DNA of 64,000 nt from Vibrio hangzhouensis (GTDB lineage Bacteria; Pseudomonadota; Gammaproteobacteria; Enterobacterales; Vibrionaceae): positions 1 through 64,000 of the forward strand of contig NZ_FNVG01000024.1 in NCBI RefSeq assembly GCF_900107935.1. Direction: 5' to 3'. A program made the position numbers and the translations under genes. Positions 8,022-18,111 of this stretch are shown here, piece after piece. Every line of letters begins with the position of its first letter. Positions within the stretch are counted from its first letter, which is position 1. The notes below the pieces were generated by a model. That model made no database searches. It saw nothing but the letters and a program-made list of their open reading frames with translations, and was not told the DNA's origin.

Positions 8022-9383
8022 ATGATCAGTGTTTTTGATATCTACAAAATTGGTGTTGGACCTTCAAGCTCTCACACCGTAGGCCCGATGAAAGCTGGTA
8101 AAGAATTCATCGATGACCTGCGCTCTATGGGTAAGCTAAGAGACATCACCAAGATCACTGTAGATGTTTATGGATCACTATCACTGACAGGGAAAGGTCA
8201 CCACACAGATATCGCAATCATCATGGGTTTAGCTGGTAACTCACCAGAAAAAGTCGACATCGACTCAATCCCAGGATTTATTGCCCGTGTTGAAGAAACA
8301 GAGCGTCTTCCAGTTGGCATGCACTGTCACACCGTTGCATTTCCTCGTGACGGCGGCATGAACTTCCACTCCACCAATTTAGAGCTGCACGAAAACGGCA
8401 TGCAGATCCACGCTTGGATCGATGACGAAAAAGCGTATTCAAAAACTTACTACTCTATCGGTGGCGGCTTTATTGTTGATGAAGAGCACTTCGGAAAAGA
8501 AGAAGTATCGGCATTAAAAGCCCCTTATGAGTTCAACTCAGCGGAAGAACTGGTAGAGCTGTGTAAAGAAAACGGCCTATCAATCAGTACATTGGTTATG
8601 GCTAATGAGCACGCTGTACACTCTGATGAAGAGACTCGTACTTACTTCGCCAATATTTGGAAAACCATGCGTGAGTGTATGGAACGCGGTATGAACACTG
8701 AAGGTATTCTGCCAGGTCCTCTGCGTGTTCCACGTCGTGCAGCAGCACTTCGTCAACAATTGATCACATCAGAAAAAACCACAACAGACCCTATGTCAGT
8801 GGTTGACTGGGTGAACATGTTCGCTTTTGCGGTAAACGAAGAGAACGCAGCAGGTGGCCGTGTTGTTACCGCTCCAACCAACGGTGCTTGTGGCATTATT
8901 CCAGCGGTGCTTGCTTACTACGACAAGTTTATCCAAACCGTAACCGAAAAAGACTACATCCGCTACTTTGCAGCCTCTGGTGCAATCGGTGGATTATACA
9001 AGCAAAATGCCTCGATCTCTGGTGCAGAAGTAGGTTGTCAGGGTGAAGTTGGTGTTGCATGTTCTATGGCGGCGGCTGGTCTTGCTGAGCTTATGGGTGG
9101 AAGCCCGGAGCAGGTATGCATGGCAGCAGAAATCGCAATGGAGCACAACCTTGGTCTAACTTGTGACCCAGTTGCAGGGCAAGTTCAGGTACCGTGTATT
9201 GAGCGTAACGGTATTGCAGCGGTTAAAGCGATTAACTCTACTCGTATGGCTCTACGTCGTGCTTCTGCACCACGTGTTTCATTGGATAAAGTTATCGAAA
9301 CCATGCTAGAAACCGGTAAAGACATGAATGCCAAATACCGTGAGACTTCTCAGGGTGGTTTGGCAATCAAAGTGGTCTGCTAA
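8022..9383 (+). CDS. sdaA: L-serine dehydratase (4Fe-4S, single chain)
   Basis: 453 aa, the usual length for SdaA/SdaB. It deaminates L-serine to pyruvate and ammonia in the cytosol. The N-terminal beta domain starts with [16 protein letters not shown]. The alpha domain carries the cluster cysteines in [10 protein letters not shown], near [12 protein letters not shown] and in [20 protein letters not shown] at 8009-8013 serves the ATG at 8022. Together with sdaC upstream it forms a serine uptake and catabolism unit, and a strong hairpin terminator follows. Confidence 0.95.
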   Translation: MISVFDIYKIGVGPSSSHTVGPMKAGKEFIDDLRSMGKLRDITKITVDVYGSLSLTGKGHHTDIAIIMGLAGNSPEKVDIDSIPGFIARVEETERLPVGMHCHTVAFPRDGGMNFHSTNLELHENGMQIHAWIDDEKAYSKTYYSIGGGFIVDEEHFGKEEVSALKAPYEFNSAEELVELCKENGLSISTLVMANEHAVHSDEETRTYFANIWKTMRECMERGMNTEGILPGPLRVPRRAAALRQQLITSEKTTTDPMSVVDWVNMFAFAVNEENAAGGRVVTAPTNGACGIIPAVLAYYDKFIQTVTEKDYIRYFAASGAIGGLYKQNASISGAEVGCQGEVGVACSMAAAGLAELMGGSPEQVCMAAEIAMEHNLGLTCDPVAGQVQVPCIERNGIAAVKAINSTRMALRRASAPRVSLDKVIETMLETGKDMNAKYRETSQGGLAIKVVC

Positions 9384-9401
9384 TAAGCAAATCCCAATAA
9401 C

Positions 9402-9432
9402 AAAAAACCGAAGCCTGAGCTTCGGTTTTTTT
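9402..9432. terminator. Bidirectional intrinsic terminator, sdaA/queD
   Basis: A perfect stem ACCGAAGC/GCTTCGGT with a CTGA loop is flanked by an A-run on the left and a T-run on the right. It can therefore end both sdaA (+) and the convergent queD (-). Confidence 0.92.
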
Positions 9433-9463
9433 ATGGTCTTAGTAACGTTTAACAGCTAGCGAT

Positions 9464-9826
9464 TTATTCGCCTTTGTAGATACAACCTGCAGTACACGTT
9501 TCTTTAATTTCTACTTTGCTTAGTAATGGAAGGCTTGGCTTCAACTGACCCCAGATCCACTTGGCAAGCACTTCGCTTGTCGGGTTCTCAAGACCTTCAA
9601 TATCATTCAGATAATAGTGGTCCAAACGGTCATAGATAGGTTTAAACGCCGCTTTGATTTCTGCAAAGTCCACTACCCATCCTGTGTGCGGGTCAACTTC
9701 ACCTTCTACGTAGAGACGCACTAAAAAAGAGTGTCCATGTAAGCGTCCACACTTATGACCTTCAGGAACATTTGGAAGATGATGAGCAGCTTCGAACATG
9801 AACTCTTTATACAACTCAGTTTTCAT
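9464..9826 (-). CDS. queD: 6-carboxytetrahydropterin synthase QueD
   Basis: 120 aa from the ATG at 9826 (MKTELYKEF), which fits the family length; the open frame extends ten codons further without support. The 6-pyruvoyl-tetrahydropterin synthase fold is shown by [18 protein letters not shown] (catalytic cysteine and zinc histidines) and WVVDFAEIK, with the late [12 protein letters not shown] motif. It makes 6-carboxy-5,6,7,8-tetrahydropterin from dihydroneopterin triphosphate in queuosine synthesis. It is convergent with sdaA, and no other queuosine gene is in the window. Confidence 0.93.
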   Translation of the reverse strand: MKTELYKEFMFEAAHHLPNVPEGHKCGRLHGHSFLVRLYVEGEVDPHTGWVVDFAEIKAAFKPIYDRLDHYYLNDIEGLENPTSEVLAKWIWGQLKPSLPLLSKVEIKETCTAGCIYKGE

Positions 9827-9885
9827 AGGATATCTCTGATAAAAAATGACAGGCAATCCTACTGAAAACCGAGCCGTATCTCAAG

Positions 9886-11013
9886 CTATACCGTAAAGAA
9901 TACGCTGGAGAAAAAGCCAATAGTAAAGAAGGTAGAGACCGCTGCACCTACTAACAGCACGGGCATTCGAGCTTTAGGAAACCGTTCTAACAGCATCATG
10001 ATCGCCAGATAGGTTGGATACAGACCAAATATGTATCTGGGCATAGCGTTAACCCCTGACGAAAGTGGTATTAACAAGTTGATCAGCATAAATAGCGCTT
10101 CAGCGTATCGTTTTCTAAACCACAGGTAGCCATTGAGAGCAAATCCCCCAAGAGATACCAAGGCCAGATAGAGTTTTGCCCCACCTTTCTCAACGCCATA
10201 AACCAGCCACTCCAGCGGGTTGCTGAATACTCGACCCCAGGCAATTTGTATGTGGCCAAATGCCAACGCATCTCCCATATGAAAATGCAAATACGCCATG
10301 TAAGTAAAAAAGGCCAGAGGTATCAACCAAATGGCAGCCAATACCGACAGTGCATTATTCCTGAGCCGGAAAAAGCTGGATGTACCGTAGGCCTGTATTC
10401 CAAAAACCAACACCGAAAATACCAGCATGATACCCAGGTTACGGGTAATTGCAGCCACCAGCCCCAACAGCCCGGCCAACCACCAGTTCTGGCGATAGCA
10501 GGCAATAAACACCCCACTAACCAGCGCGATATACAAGGGTTCAGAGTACCCCGACAAGGCGTAAACGGTATAAGGTGAAAAACACAATAACCAAATAGCC
10601 ACATCCTGGATTTCATCACTAAATCGCAACTGCTTAAGCGCCAGCAAGAAAACGGCAACGCTGATAAAAAAGGTGAAATTAGAAACCAGAATCAAGGCAA
10701 AGTTCGTATCGCCTACTATCCATGACACCCACTTTCCTAAGTAAGGTGAGACGGGCATAAAGGCCCAGTTAGCGGCATTGCCTCCTTTCATGTAACTGGG
10801 TACCAAGGCATAGCCATCGTCTGCGATGCGCTGAAACCACATACAGTCAAAGCGGCAGATTTGTTGCCAGATGTCCAGCTCGGCTACGGTTTCTGGGTTA
10901 TACACGTGTGTGCCGATCAATCCCACGCTGTAAAACACCACTCGACTGACCAAAACAGCAAAGAAGATCGTCAGCCACTGCTGCCTGGAAATTGTAAGAT
11001 TTGGTTGTTGCAT
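9886..11013 (-). CDS. GT-C membrane mannosyltransferase-like protein (PIG-V type)
   Basis: 375 aa with about nine membrane segments. An acidic luminal loop reads FDCMWFQRIADDGY (residues 53-66), and later LCFSPYTVYALSGYSEPLY. Both resemble the PIG-V-like family of polyprenyl-phosphate-sugar-dependent glycosyltransferases. Such enzymes take sugar from an undecaprenyl or dolichyl phosphate carrier on the outer face of the membrane. The gene directly upstream encodes a GT2 enzyme of the type that makes polyprenyl-phosphate sugars, 4 nt away, so the two probably work in sequence on a surface or periplasmic acceptor. Sugar and acceptor are unknown. Confidence 0.75.
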   Translation of the reverse strand: MQQPNLTISRQQWLTIFFAVLVSRVVFYSVGLIGTHVYNPETVAELDIWQQICRFDCMWFQRIADDGYALVPSYMKGGNAANWAFMPVSPYLGKWVSWIVGDTNFALILVSNFTFFISVAVFLLALKQLRFSDEIQDVAIWLLCFSPYTVYALSGYSEPLYIALVSGVFIACYRQNWWLAGLLGLVAAITRNLGIMLVFSVLVFGIQAYGTSSFFRLRNNALSVLAAIWLIPLAFFTYMAYLHFHMGDALAFGHIQIAWGRVFSNPLEWLVYGVEKGGAKLYLALVSLGGFALNGYLWFRKRYAEALFMLINLLIPLSSGVNAMPRYIFGLYPTYLAIMMLLERFPKARMPVLLVGAAVSTFFTIGFFSSVFFTV

Positions 11014-11017
11014 CCGG

Positions 11018-12016
11018 TTAACTCGCTTTTGACTGTTGTGCTTGTTCTGCTGATTGTTCGCTGGTTTGATAACGACCGTATACGCCTTCGATCAGATAAA
11101 TAGGTCGCTGCTTTAGTTCTCGATACATACGGCTGATATAGCCTCCAATAATGCCCAACGAAATAAGCTGAATACCGCCCAGAAACAGAACGACGCTAAT
11201 AGTTGACGCATAACCCGGAGTTTTGATTCCAAAAAACGTTGCACCGATGATAATTTTCAACATGAACAGAAAGGCCAACACGGAAATCGCGCAACCGATG
11301 AAGCCCCATATCCGCAGTGGCCACGCTGTAAAACTAAAGATACCGTCAACAGCGAAGTTCCACAGTTTCCAGTAATTGAACTTAGTCTCTCCAGCCACTC
11401 TCTCCGGTCTCTGAAAATACACACCTGTTGAACGAAATGCTGTCCAGGCCAACAGACCTTTCATAAATCGGTTACGCTCCGGCAATTGCCTGATGGCCTC
11501 GATAACCGTTCGGTCGATTAGACGAAAATCGCCTGCATTTTCGGGGATCTTTGTTTCCGACGAAATCCAGTTGAAGAATCGATAAAATCCGCCAGCAGTA
11601 AGGCGTTTTAAGAACGTATCTTTTGAACGATCGACACGCACACCATAGACGGTATCCCACTCTCCGGTCTGCCAAAGTGCCAGAAACTCCAGAATAAGCT
11701 CCGGAGGGTCTTGCAAATCCACGTCCATAATGACGCACGCATCGCCTTGAACATGATCAAGCCCCGCTGTCATGGCTGATTCCTTACCAAAGTTGCGCGC
11801 CAGGTTGACCAGAGTGACTCTTGAGTCCGAATGAATGACCGATTCGATCACCTGTCGAGTACTGTCATTGCTGCCATCATTGACAAACACAATGTCCAGT
11901 CTCTCTCTGATGCTACCCAATGCGTTATCCAATGCAGCCATAAAAGGCACAATGGACGCCTCTTCGTTAAATACGGGCACTAAAATCGACAAGATGTAAT
12001 TATTGATATTTTTCAT
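11018..12016 (-). CDS. GT2 polyprenyl-phosphate glycosyltransferase (GtrB/DPM1-like)
   Basis: 332 aa. The N-terminal GT2 domain has LVPVFNEEASIVPF, VFVNDGSNDST and DVDLQDPPELI (nucleotide-sugar and metal binding). About 230 residues in, two membrane helices follow (IWGFIGCAISVLAFLFML and TISVVLFLGGIQLISLG). This layout matches GtrB and other enzymes that load a sugar onto undecaprenyl phosphate at the inner membrane. It overlaps the upstream gene by 4 nt and precedes the GT-C gene by 4 nt, so the three form a tight operon. Confidence 0.85.
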   Translation of the reverse strand: MKNINNYILSILVPVFNEEASIVPFMAALDNALGSIRERLDIVFVNDGSNDSTRQVIESVIHSDSRVTLVNLARNFGKESAMTAGLDHVQGDACVIMDVDLQDPPELILEFLALWQTGEWDTVYGVRVDRSKDTFLKRLTAGGFYRFFNWISSETKIPENAGDFRLIDRTVIEAIRQLPERNRFMKGLLAWTAFRSTGVYFQRPERVAGETKFNYWKLWNFAVDGIFSFTAWPLRIWGFIGCAISVLAFLFMLKIIIGATFFGIKTPGYASTISVVLFLGGIQLISLGIIGGYISRMYRELKQRPIYLIEGVYGRYQTSEQSAEQAQQSKAS

Positions 12017-12597
12017 TGCGTCATCTCCGCGACAGAAATCTGCGTCACACTGAGGCTTGCCAGGGTTTCAATTTGCAAGTGCTGCAACGAGGCGTTTTGA
12101 ACCAGTGTCTTTGACGGCAATATTCCTTCCAGAGTATCCATATCGAGAGGCATTAATCGAACCTTGTTGATGCCATCAAAAGACGCATATACCGGCTCCG
12201 TGATAGATTGATCGAGCGTCAATTGAATACGGATCGGATGTATGGGCGTTTTGTCGAAATTGAAGAACACTCCGCCGCGGTGAGACAACCCCCTGCCCTT
12301 GCCATCGGCCAGTGGCTCCCAACCCTGACGACTCAAGTATGGTGACTTGTCCTGCGCTCTAACGATCCCTGAAGCAGGCCATAGCAGGTCGAGGTTTCCT
12401 TTGGCCCAGTACAAGGTTTTTTTCTCAATATAGTAAGTTCGGTAAGCCGTCGAAACATTCGGGTGGGCAGCCAGGAACAATACCCACAAATAGTAAGATG
12501 AAAGACAGGCCAGCAATAAGATGACCAGGGGCCGAGCAAGTTTTCGCTGTCCGAGTAGTTGTCGGTTTTCTTTTGATTCAATAGGTTGTGCAGACAT
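12013..12597 (-). CDS. Hypothetical single-pass membrane protein in glycosyltransferase operon
   Basis: 194 aa from the ATG at 12597; the open frame begins at 12609 and neither start has a clear ribosome site. One hydrophobic segment (PLVILLLACLSSYYLWVLF, about residues 22-40) would anchor it with a roughly 150-residue domain outside the cytoplasm. I do not recognise that domain; its mixed beta-like pattern could be a sugar- or lipid-binding fold, which is speculation. The stop overlaps the GT2 start by 4 nt, implying translational coupling and a shared pathway. Confidence 0.6.
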   Translation of the reverse strand: MSAQPIESKENRQLLGQRKLARPLVILLLACLSSYYLWVLFLAAHPNVSTAYRTYYIEKKTLYWAKGNLDLLWPASGIVRAQDKSPYLSRQGWEPLADGKGRGLSHRGGVFFNFDKTPIHPIRIQLTLDQSITEPVYASFDGINKVRLMPLDMDTLEGILPSKTLVQNASLQHLQIETLASLSVTQISVAEMTQ

Positions 12598-12902
12598 GTT
12601 CAATAACATTTGGTTACATAGAGGTTCGTTTTACGCTCCACGCCCGGTTACGCTGTCAGTATTGAGTCAGAAACTGATAAAGATTCTATGGACAGTCAAT
12701 GGATGCCCTGAGTTTGCTTTGCGAGGTGAATTATTACCAAAAACAATGAAACACACTGTTTAGCGTATTGATTCTCATAAATGGGTCAACTTGCATAAAA
12801 AACCATGAGCATTGCGAGGTTTTTTGCATATTGATCTTCCTTAACTTATTGATATTAACTTACCATTCACCAAGTCAGTCATTATCATTAACAATAAAAA
12901 CT
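12598..12902. other. Divergent intergenic region, glycosyltransferase operon and chemoreceptor
   Basis: About 305 bp with no convincing gene. It holds an AT-rich stem-loop at 12792-12828 (AAAAAACC pairing with GGTTTTTT) and a Fur-box-like sequence at 12875-12893 just before the chemoreceptor start. Confidence 0.5.
12875..12893 (+). promoter_or_regulatory. Candidate Fur box before the heme-motif chemoreceptor
   Basis: TCAGTCATTATCATTAACA contains adjacent ATTATC and ATTAAC hexamers of the Fur-box pattern but lacks a good third hexamer. It ends 10 nt before the ATG at 12903. Compare the stronger site at 42644-42664. Confidence 0.35.
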
Positions 12903-14522
12903 ATGCGACTCTCAATAACTAATAAACTCCTCATTGCACTAATCTTAGTCTTTGGAACCGTCGTCATCGCCTCGACGACCTATCAGTACAACCAGCAGCG
13001 GGATCTTATCTACTCCGTACTAGGCGAACAGCTACACGACAAAGCCAGTAATTACTTTGATAGTCTGAACATGATGATGATCACTGGGACTATGGCGCAA
13101 AAAGAAACCTTACGTCACAAAGCGCTGGCACAAGAGAACATTGAAAACGTACGAGTGCTGCGCGGCGAAGCAGTCAGTAAGCTGTACGGCAGTGGCCTCG
13201 ACAATCAAACCGCACTGGATGCCATCGATCAACGAGCTCTTATGGGAGAAACCGTATTAGAACGCTTCAACGCTGAATGGGGCAATGGTCTGGTTGTTGC
13301 GCTGCCAATGCGCGCCAGCGAAAACTATCGCGGTACAAACTGTATTGCTTGTCATATGACTCAAGAAGGTGAGGTCTTGGGAGCAATACGGATTGAGTAC
13401 AACCTAAGTCACGTTAACTCCATGATCAATAAGAGAACAGCCATTGCTATTGCCATCATGGCAACCATCGCCTTTCTGGGCTATCTGGCAACCATCTTTA
13501 TTACCCGCCGTTTTATCGTGGGCCCGGTTCAGAAAACCTCTCAATTTATGACCCGAGTGAGTCAAAGCAAAGACTTGTCTATTCGACTGGAAAAAGGACA
13601 GAACGATGAGGTGGGTGATTTAGCGACAGACATCAACGCATTTTTGACCACCGTTTCTAACAGTCTGGAACAGGTTAAAACAACCGCTCACACAGTCAGT
13701 AACAACGCGGATAAACTCACAGCCATTGCTGAAAGCAACGAATCCACAGCCAAACGTCAACTGGACGAAACAGCATCTGTCGAAACCAGTATGCACTCTA
13801 TGAAGAGTCAACAATCTTTAGTCAGCGAGGAAACGCTGCGTGCTTCGACTTTGATGCAACAAACCTGTGAATTAACAAAGCAAAGTAGCCATGAAGCGCA
13901 AACCGCTAGCAACGACATCGAATCTCTGGTTCAGGACATTTCGCAGGTATCCGTTCACATTTCTGAACTGAATGAACAGACTGAGCAGGTCTCCGCCATT
14001 TTATCGATCATCAAAGGTATTGCCGATCAAACCAACCTGCTGGCACTCAATGCGGCCATCGAAGCAGCCCGTGCTGGAGAACAGGGCCGCGGTTTTGCCG
14101 TCGTGGCGGATGAGGTACGTTCATTAGCCAGTCGAACAACTGAGGCTACCAACGACATTGAAACCATCATAGCCAAATTTAAGCAAGGAAGCAGTTTCTC
14201 TGTAGAGGCCGTAAATCAGGTGTCTGAGACTGCACACCAACGTGCAGACGAGGTGCAGGCTCTTGCAGCTAAGATGCAACATGTTGTGGAACAAATTGAG
14301 TCAACAACCAGCATCGCAGCTCAGGTTCAAAATCAGATACACCAAAATACTGTCACCAGTGACGCTGTGGGACAAAAAACCGCAATCATCACCAAGCATG
14401 CCAACGAGGCGTCAGAGTCAGCGACTCAAACCCACCAAATTAGTATGGATTTGCAGCAACTCTCCCACCAACTGGATACATTACTGAATCAATTTATGCT
14501 GAATAACCACAATAAAGGTTGA
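12903..14522 (+). CDS. Methyl-accepting chemotaxis protein with periplasmic c-type heme motif
   Basis: 539 aa from the ATG at 12903 ([10 protein letters not shown]), which puts the first membrane helix at the N-terminus as expected; the frame opens at 12768. A periplasmic domain of about 150 residues lies between two membrane helices (about 8-25 and 180-200). It contains NCIACH, a CxxCH heme-attachment motif, near residue 144. HAMP follows, then the signalling domain with the conserved hairpin [20 protein letters not shown]. The heme motif suggests sensing of redox state, oxygen or another heme ligand; that is inference. A Fur-like sequence lies directly upstream. Confidence 0.88.
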   Translation: MRLSITNKLLIALILVFGTVVIASTTYQYNQQRDLIYSVLGEQLHDKASNYFDSLNMMMITGTMAQKETLRHKALAQENIENVRVLRGEAVSKLYGSGLDNQTALDAIDQRALMGETVLERFNAEWGNGLVVALPMRASENYRGTNCIACHMTQEGEVLGAIRIEYNLSHVNSMINKRTAIAIAIMATIAFLGYLATIFITRRFIVGPVQKTSQFMTRVSQSKDLSIRLEKGQNDEVGDLATDINAFLTTVSNSLEQVKTTAHTVSNNADKLTAIAESNESTAKRQLDETASVETSMHSMKSQQSLVSEETLRASTLMQQTCELTKQSSHEAQTASNDIESLVQDISQVSVHISELNEQTEQVSAILSIIKGIADQTNLLALNAAIEAARAGEQGRGFAVVADEVRSLASRTTEATNDIETIIAKFKQGSSFSVEAVNQVSETAHQRADEVQALAAKMQHVVEQIESTTSIAAQVQNQIHQNTVTSDAVGQKTAIITKHANEASESATQTHQISMDLQQLSHQLDTLLNQFMLNNHNKG

Positions 14523-14570
14523 ACCATGAAATTTGACAGGTAATATGTCTGCTTGAAATGAAATTTAGTA

Positions 14571-14619
14571 ACAGCCCAATGTTGTGATGGCTTTTTAGTC
14601 AATATCATCATTGGGTTGT
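14571..14619 (+). promoter_or_regulatory. Stem-loop in the asnS leader
   Basis: ACAGCCCAATG (14571-14581) can pair with CATTGGGTTGT (14609-14619), 11 pairs including one wobble. Inside it, AGCC and GGCTTTTT could form a short competing structure. The arrangement hints at leader control of asnS but may be fortuitous. Confidence 0.35.
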
Positions 14620-14649
14620 ATTGTTACCTCCATGGAGAAGATTAATAAC

Positions 14650-16050
14650 ATGACTTACGCGCCTGTAACTGACGTACTAAGCGGTAAGCTAGCTGTAGAC
14701 AGTGAAGTCACTGTACGCGGCTGGATCCGTTCACGTCGTGATTCCAAAGCTGGAATCTCTTTCCTTGCCATCTACGACGGCTCTTGTTTCGACCCGATTC
14801 AGGCCGTGGTCCCTAATAATCTTAATAATTACGAAGAAGAAGTCCTAAAACTGACAACAGGTTGTTCAGTTGAAGTGACAGGTACCATCGTAGAATCTCC
14901 AGCAAAAGGCCAAGACTTTGAGCTTGCAGCCACTAACGTTAAAGTAGTGGGCTGGGTTGAAGACGCCGATACTTACCCAATGGCTAAAACTCGCCACTCT
15001 ATCGAGTATCTACGTGAAGTTGCACACCTTCGTCCACGTACCAACGTGATCGGTGCGGTTGCACGAGTTCGTAACTGTCTGTCTCAAGCGATTCACCGCT
15101 TTTATCACGAGCAAGGTTTCTTCTGGACGTCAGCGCCGCTTATCACAGCATCTGATGCTGAAGGCGCAGGTGAAATGTTCCGCGTTTCTACACTAGACCT
15201 AGAGAACCTGCCTCGCACTGAAAAAGGCGATGTCGATTTCAACGAGGACTTCTTCGGTAAAGAGACATTCCTAACCGTATCTGGTCAGCTAAACGCTGAA
15301 GCATACGCTTGTGCACTCAGCAAAGTGTACACGTTCGGTCCTACTTTCCGCGCAGAAAACTCAAACACCAGTCGCCACCTGGCGGAATTCTGGATGGTTG
15401 AGCCAGAGGTTGCATTCGCAGACCTTGAAGACGTAGCTAAGCTAGCAGAAGACATGCTGAAGTATGTATTCAAAGCAGTACTTGAAGAGCGCCGTGATGA
15501 CCTTGAGTTCTTCGCTCAGCGTATCAACAAAGAAGCCATTTCTCGTCTAGAGCAATTTGTAGATGCTGATTTTGCGCAAGTTGACTATACCGACGCGATC
15601 CAAATCCTTCTAGATTCTGGCCGCGAGTTCGAATTCCCAGTTGAATGGGGTATCGACATGTCTTCTGAGCACGAGCGCTACCTGGCAGAAGAGCACTTCA
15701 AAGCACCAGTTATCGTTAAGAACTACCCGAAAGACATCAAAGCATTCTACATGCGTCTGAACGAAGATGGCAAAACGGTTGCAGCGATGGATGTTCTGGC
15801 ACCAGGTATCGGTGAAATCATCGGTGGTGCACAGCGTGAAGAGCGTCTGGACATCCTGGATGACCGCATGCGTGCGATGAACATCGATCCTGAGCACATG
15901 AACTGGTATCGTGATCTACGCCGTTACGGCACAGTCCCACACGCAGGCTTTGGTCTCGGTTTCGAGCGCCTGGTCTCTTACGTGACGGGTATGGCTAACG
16001 TACGTGATGTAATTCCATTCCCACGTACCCCAAGAAGTGCCAACTTCTAA
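14650..16050 (+). CDS. asnS: Asparaginyl-tRNA synthetase
   Basis: 466 aa from the ATG at 14650 ([10 protein letters not shown]), with GGAG 13 nt upstream; this equals the length of E. coli AsnRS. The N-terminal OB-fold anticodon-binding domain ([19 protein letters not shown]) is followed by class II catalytic motifs: motif 2 near [20 protein letters not shown] and motif 3 in [15 protein letters not shown]. It charges tRNA-Asn with asparagine. It is monocistronic with a clear terminator downstream. Confidence 0.96.
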   Translation: MTYAPVTDVLSGKLAVDSEVTVRGWIRSRRDSKAGISFLAIYDGSCFDPIQAVVPNNLNNYEEEVLKLTTGCSVEVTGTIVESPAKGQDFELAATNVKVVGWVEDADTYPMAKTRHSIEYLREVAHLRPRTNVIGAVARVRNCLSQAIHRFYHEQGFFWTSAPLITASDAEGAGEMFRVSTLDLENLPRTEKGDVDFNEDFFGKETFLTVSGQLNAEAYACALSKVYTFGPTFRAENSNTSRHLAEFWMVEPEVAFADLEDVAKLAEDMLKYVFKAVLEERRDDLEFFAQRINKEAISRLEQFVDADFAQVDYTDAIQILLDSGREFEFPVEWGIDMSSEHERYLAEEHFKAPVIVKNYPKDIKAFYMRLNEDGKTVAAMDVLAPGIGEIIGGAQREERLDILDDRMRAMNIDPEHMNWYRDLRRYGTVPHAGFGLGFERLVSYVTGMANVRDVIPFPRTPRSANF

Positions 16051-16067
16051 TCGCCACCAATTCTGTG

Positions 16068-16096
16068 AAGGCCACCCTATCGGGTGGCCTTTTTTG
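16068..16096 (+). terminator. asnS intrinsic terminator
   Basis: AAGGCCACCC pairs with GGGTGGCCTT across a short loop and runs into a T-tract. Confidence 0.93.
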
Positions 16097-16221
16097 TATG
16101 TATCTAAAAACTCGAAATTTGAACGCTAACTTTGCATTTTCTAACGCAATTTAAGGTTGGTAATTGTTTAATCTCCCACTACATTTAGAGTGTTGGCGTT
16201 ACTTAATTAAGAGGTGTCACA

Positions 16222-16530
16222 ATGGGCAAATTCACAGATAAAGATATTGAATATTATGGCGAAACCGATGGTGTCCATAAGTGGGAGACATCCAATGGTT
16301 ATCCCTATTACTGGCATCCTGACTGGTTGCATGTTGCCGAAGATGAAATGGGGCTTCACCCCAAACAACCACTTGAGGTTGGCAACAGCGAGGAAGCAAC
16401 CAAAGAACATGCTGCCGGAGCCATCGTAAAACATATGAATGAATGGATGAAAAGCAAACTCGACAAACATCCTGAAATCGAAGACGAAGCTGTCGAGTCA
16501 GAACATAAACTCAAAGGTCACGACGACTAA
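16222..16530 (+). CDS. Hypothetical small acidic protein, 102 aa
   Basis: 102 aa, not assigned to a family. GAGGTG at 16211-16216 gives a good ribosome site for the ATG at 16222. The first half is rich in aromatic residues (YPYYWHPDWLH) and the second half is helical and acidic (MNEWMKSKLDKH, then EIEDEAVESEHKLKG). No signal peptide or membrane helix is present. It stands alone between asnS and aspC, with its own promoter space on both sides. Confidence 0.7.
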   Translation: MGKFTDKDIEYYGETDGVHKWETSNGYPYYWHPDWLHVAEDEMGLHPKQPLEVGNSEEATKEHAAGAIVKHMNEWMKSKLDKHPEIEDEAVESEHKLKGHDD

Positions 16531-16564
16531 GTCAGAGCCATCTGCAACATTTCCACAAACGGCT

Positions 16565-16588
16565 GCCGAGCCTCTCTGGCTCGGTAGT
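16565..16588 (+). terminator. Stem-loop downstream of the 102-aa gene
   Basis: CCGAGCC (16566-16572) pairs with GGCTCGG (16578-16584), and imperfect pairing continues outward. No T-run follows, so terminator function is only likely, not shown. Confidence 0.4.
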
Positions 16589-16798
16589 TGCCACTAAACC
16601 CTGCCCTTATCGTCCTCATTGCCTAATCTTTTCATACACAAATAATGAATTAGCTGCCTTTTCTGTTTCAAATCAAAATAATTTTTGGTTTTCTTCTTTA
16701 ATGTAGTTGTCACATATAGCCTTCAAAGGTATAAATAGGCTGTTGTCGTTTGTTAACAAACGTTTTGATTGCCCCTTCAATTAACATGGATGAAGAAT

Positions 16799-17989
16799 AT
16801 GTTTGAAAAAGTTGTTGCAGCACCCGCCGACCCAATCCTAGGTCTGACAGAAGAGTTTAAAAAAGATGCTCGCGCTGAAAAGATCAATCTAGGTGTTGGT
16901 ATCTACAAAAACGAACAAGGTGAGACCCCTGTTCTGGCTACCGTAAAAAAAGCTGAAGCAGCCCTTCTGGAAACAGAAAAAACCAAATCTTACCTGACCA
17001 TTGAAGGGACGGCGGAATACGGTCTGGCAGTACAAAAACTGTTGTTCGGCGCGGATTCTGACATTGTCACCCAAAAATTAGCAAAAACCGCTCAAGCACC
17101 AGGTGGTACAGGTGCACTTCGCGTTGCGGGAGAGTTCATCAAACGCCAATTGGGTGAAGTGAAGATCTGGATCAGTAATCCAACTTGGGCCAACCATAAC
17201 GGCGTATTTACTGCAGCCGGCATCGAAACTGCTCAATACCGCTACTATGATGCTGAAACAAAAGACAAAGATTTTGCAGGTATGGTGGCCGATCTGGAAC
17301 AGGCTACGGCAGGCGACATCGTACTATTACACGGCTGCTGTCATAACCCTACGGGCATAGATCCTACAAGTGATGAGTGGGAAGTACTGGCTAAGCTTGT
17401 CGCCGACAAAGGATTGATTCCACTGTTCGATTTCGCGTACCAGGGCTTTGCCAAAGGCGTAGAAGAAGATGCACAAGGGCTGCGCACTTTTGCTAAGTAC
17501 AACAAAGAAATTTTGGTTGCGAGCTCTTTCTCTAAGAACTTTGGTCTCTACAACGAGCGTGTAGGTGCATTCACTCTCGTAGCGGCTTCAGAAGAGATCG
17601 CAACTACTGCATTTTCTCAAGTGAAAAGCATTATTCGCTCTATCTACTCGAACCCACCAGCTCACGGTTCAGCGGTTGTTACGCATATTCTAAACAACGA
17701 AGCGCTACGTGCAGAATGGGAACAGGAAGTAGCAGAAATGCGCGACCGTATTCAGGAAATGCGTGAACTCTTCGTTGCTACTCTGAAAGCAGAAGGGGTT
17801 GCGGCAGATTTCAGCTTCATCGAGCGTCAGAATGGCATGTTCTCCTTCTCTGGCTTAACCAAAGAACAGGTTAACCGTCTGAAAGAAGAGTTTGCTATCT
17901 ATATCGTTGGTTCTGGTCGTATCAGCGTTGCTGGTATGACGAAATCAAACATGGGTCCTCTATGTAAAGGGATCGCTGCCGTTCTTTAA
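16799..17989 (+). CDS. aspC: Aspartate/aromatic aminotransferase
   Basis: 396 aa from the ATG at 16799 (MFEKVVAAP), the same length as E. coli AspC; GGATGAAG lies just upstream. Class I fold-type PLP enzyme. The PLP lysine is in [15 protein letters not shown], preceded by [15 protein letters not shown] and [10 protein letters not shown]. It interconverts aspartate/2-oxoglutarate and oxaloacetate/glutamate, and may also act on aromatic amino acids, so TyrB is an alternative name. A strong terminator follows. Confidence 0.93.
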   Translation: MFEKVVAAPADPILGLTEEFKKDARAEKINLGVGIYKNEQGETPVLATVKKAEAALLETEKTKSYLTIEGTAEYGLAVQKLLFGADSDIVTQKLAKTAQAPGGTGALRVAGEFIKRQLGEVKIWISNPTWANHNGVFTAAGIETAQYRYYDAETKDKDFAGMVADLEQATAGDIVLLHGCCHNPTGIDPTSDEWEVLAKLVADKGLIPLFDFAYQGFAKGVEEDAQGLRTFAKYNKEILVASSFSKNFGLYNERVGAFTLVAASEEIATTAFSQVKSIIRSIYSNPPAHGSAVVTHILNNEALRAEWEQEVAEMRDRIQEMRELFVATLKAEGVAADFSFIERQNGMFSFSGLTKEQVNRLKEEFAIYIVGSGRISVAGMTKSNMGPLCKGIAAVL

Positions 17990-18036
17990 GCTCATAAGCT
18001 TAAGAATCAATATGTTAGATTTTTAAAATTGGAAAT

Positions 18037-18062
18037 AAAAGGTCAGCTTCGGCTGACCTTTT
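18037..18062 (+). terminator. aspC intrinsic terminator
   Basis: AAAAGGTCAGC pairs with GCTGACCTTTT around a TTCG tetraloop. Confidence 0.93.
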
Positions 18063-18111
18063 CTGTATCTGCGTGTAATATTAAATGATCGAATGACAAC
18101 TAAGGCCTCAC

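Noticed and set aside
14558-14587. 9-codon leader peptide before asnS
   Set aside because: Contains only one asparagine codon and no ribosome site, so attenuation by a peptide is not supported.
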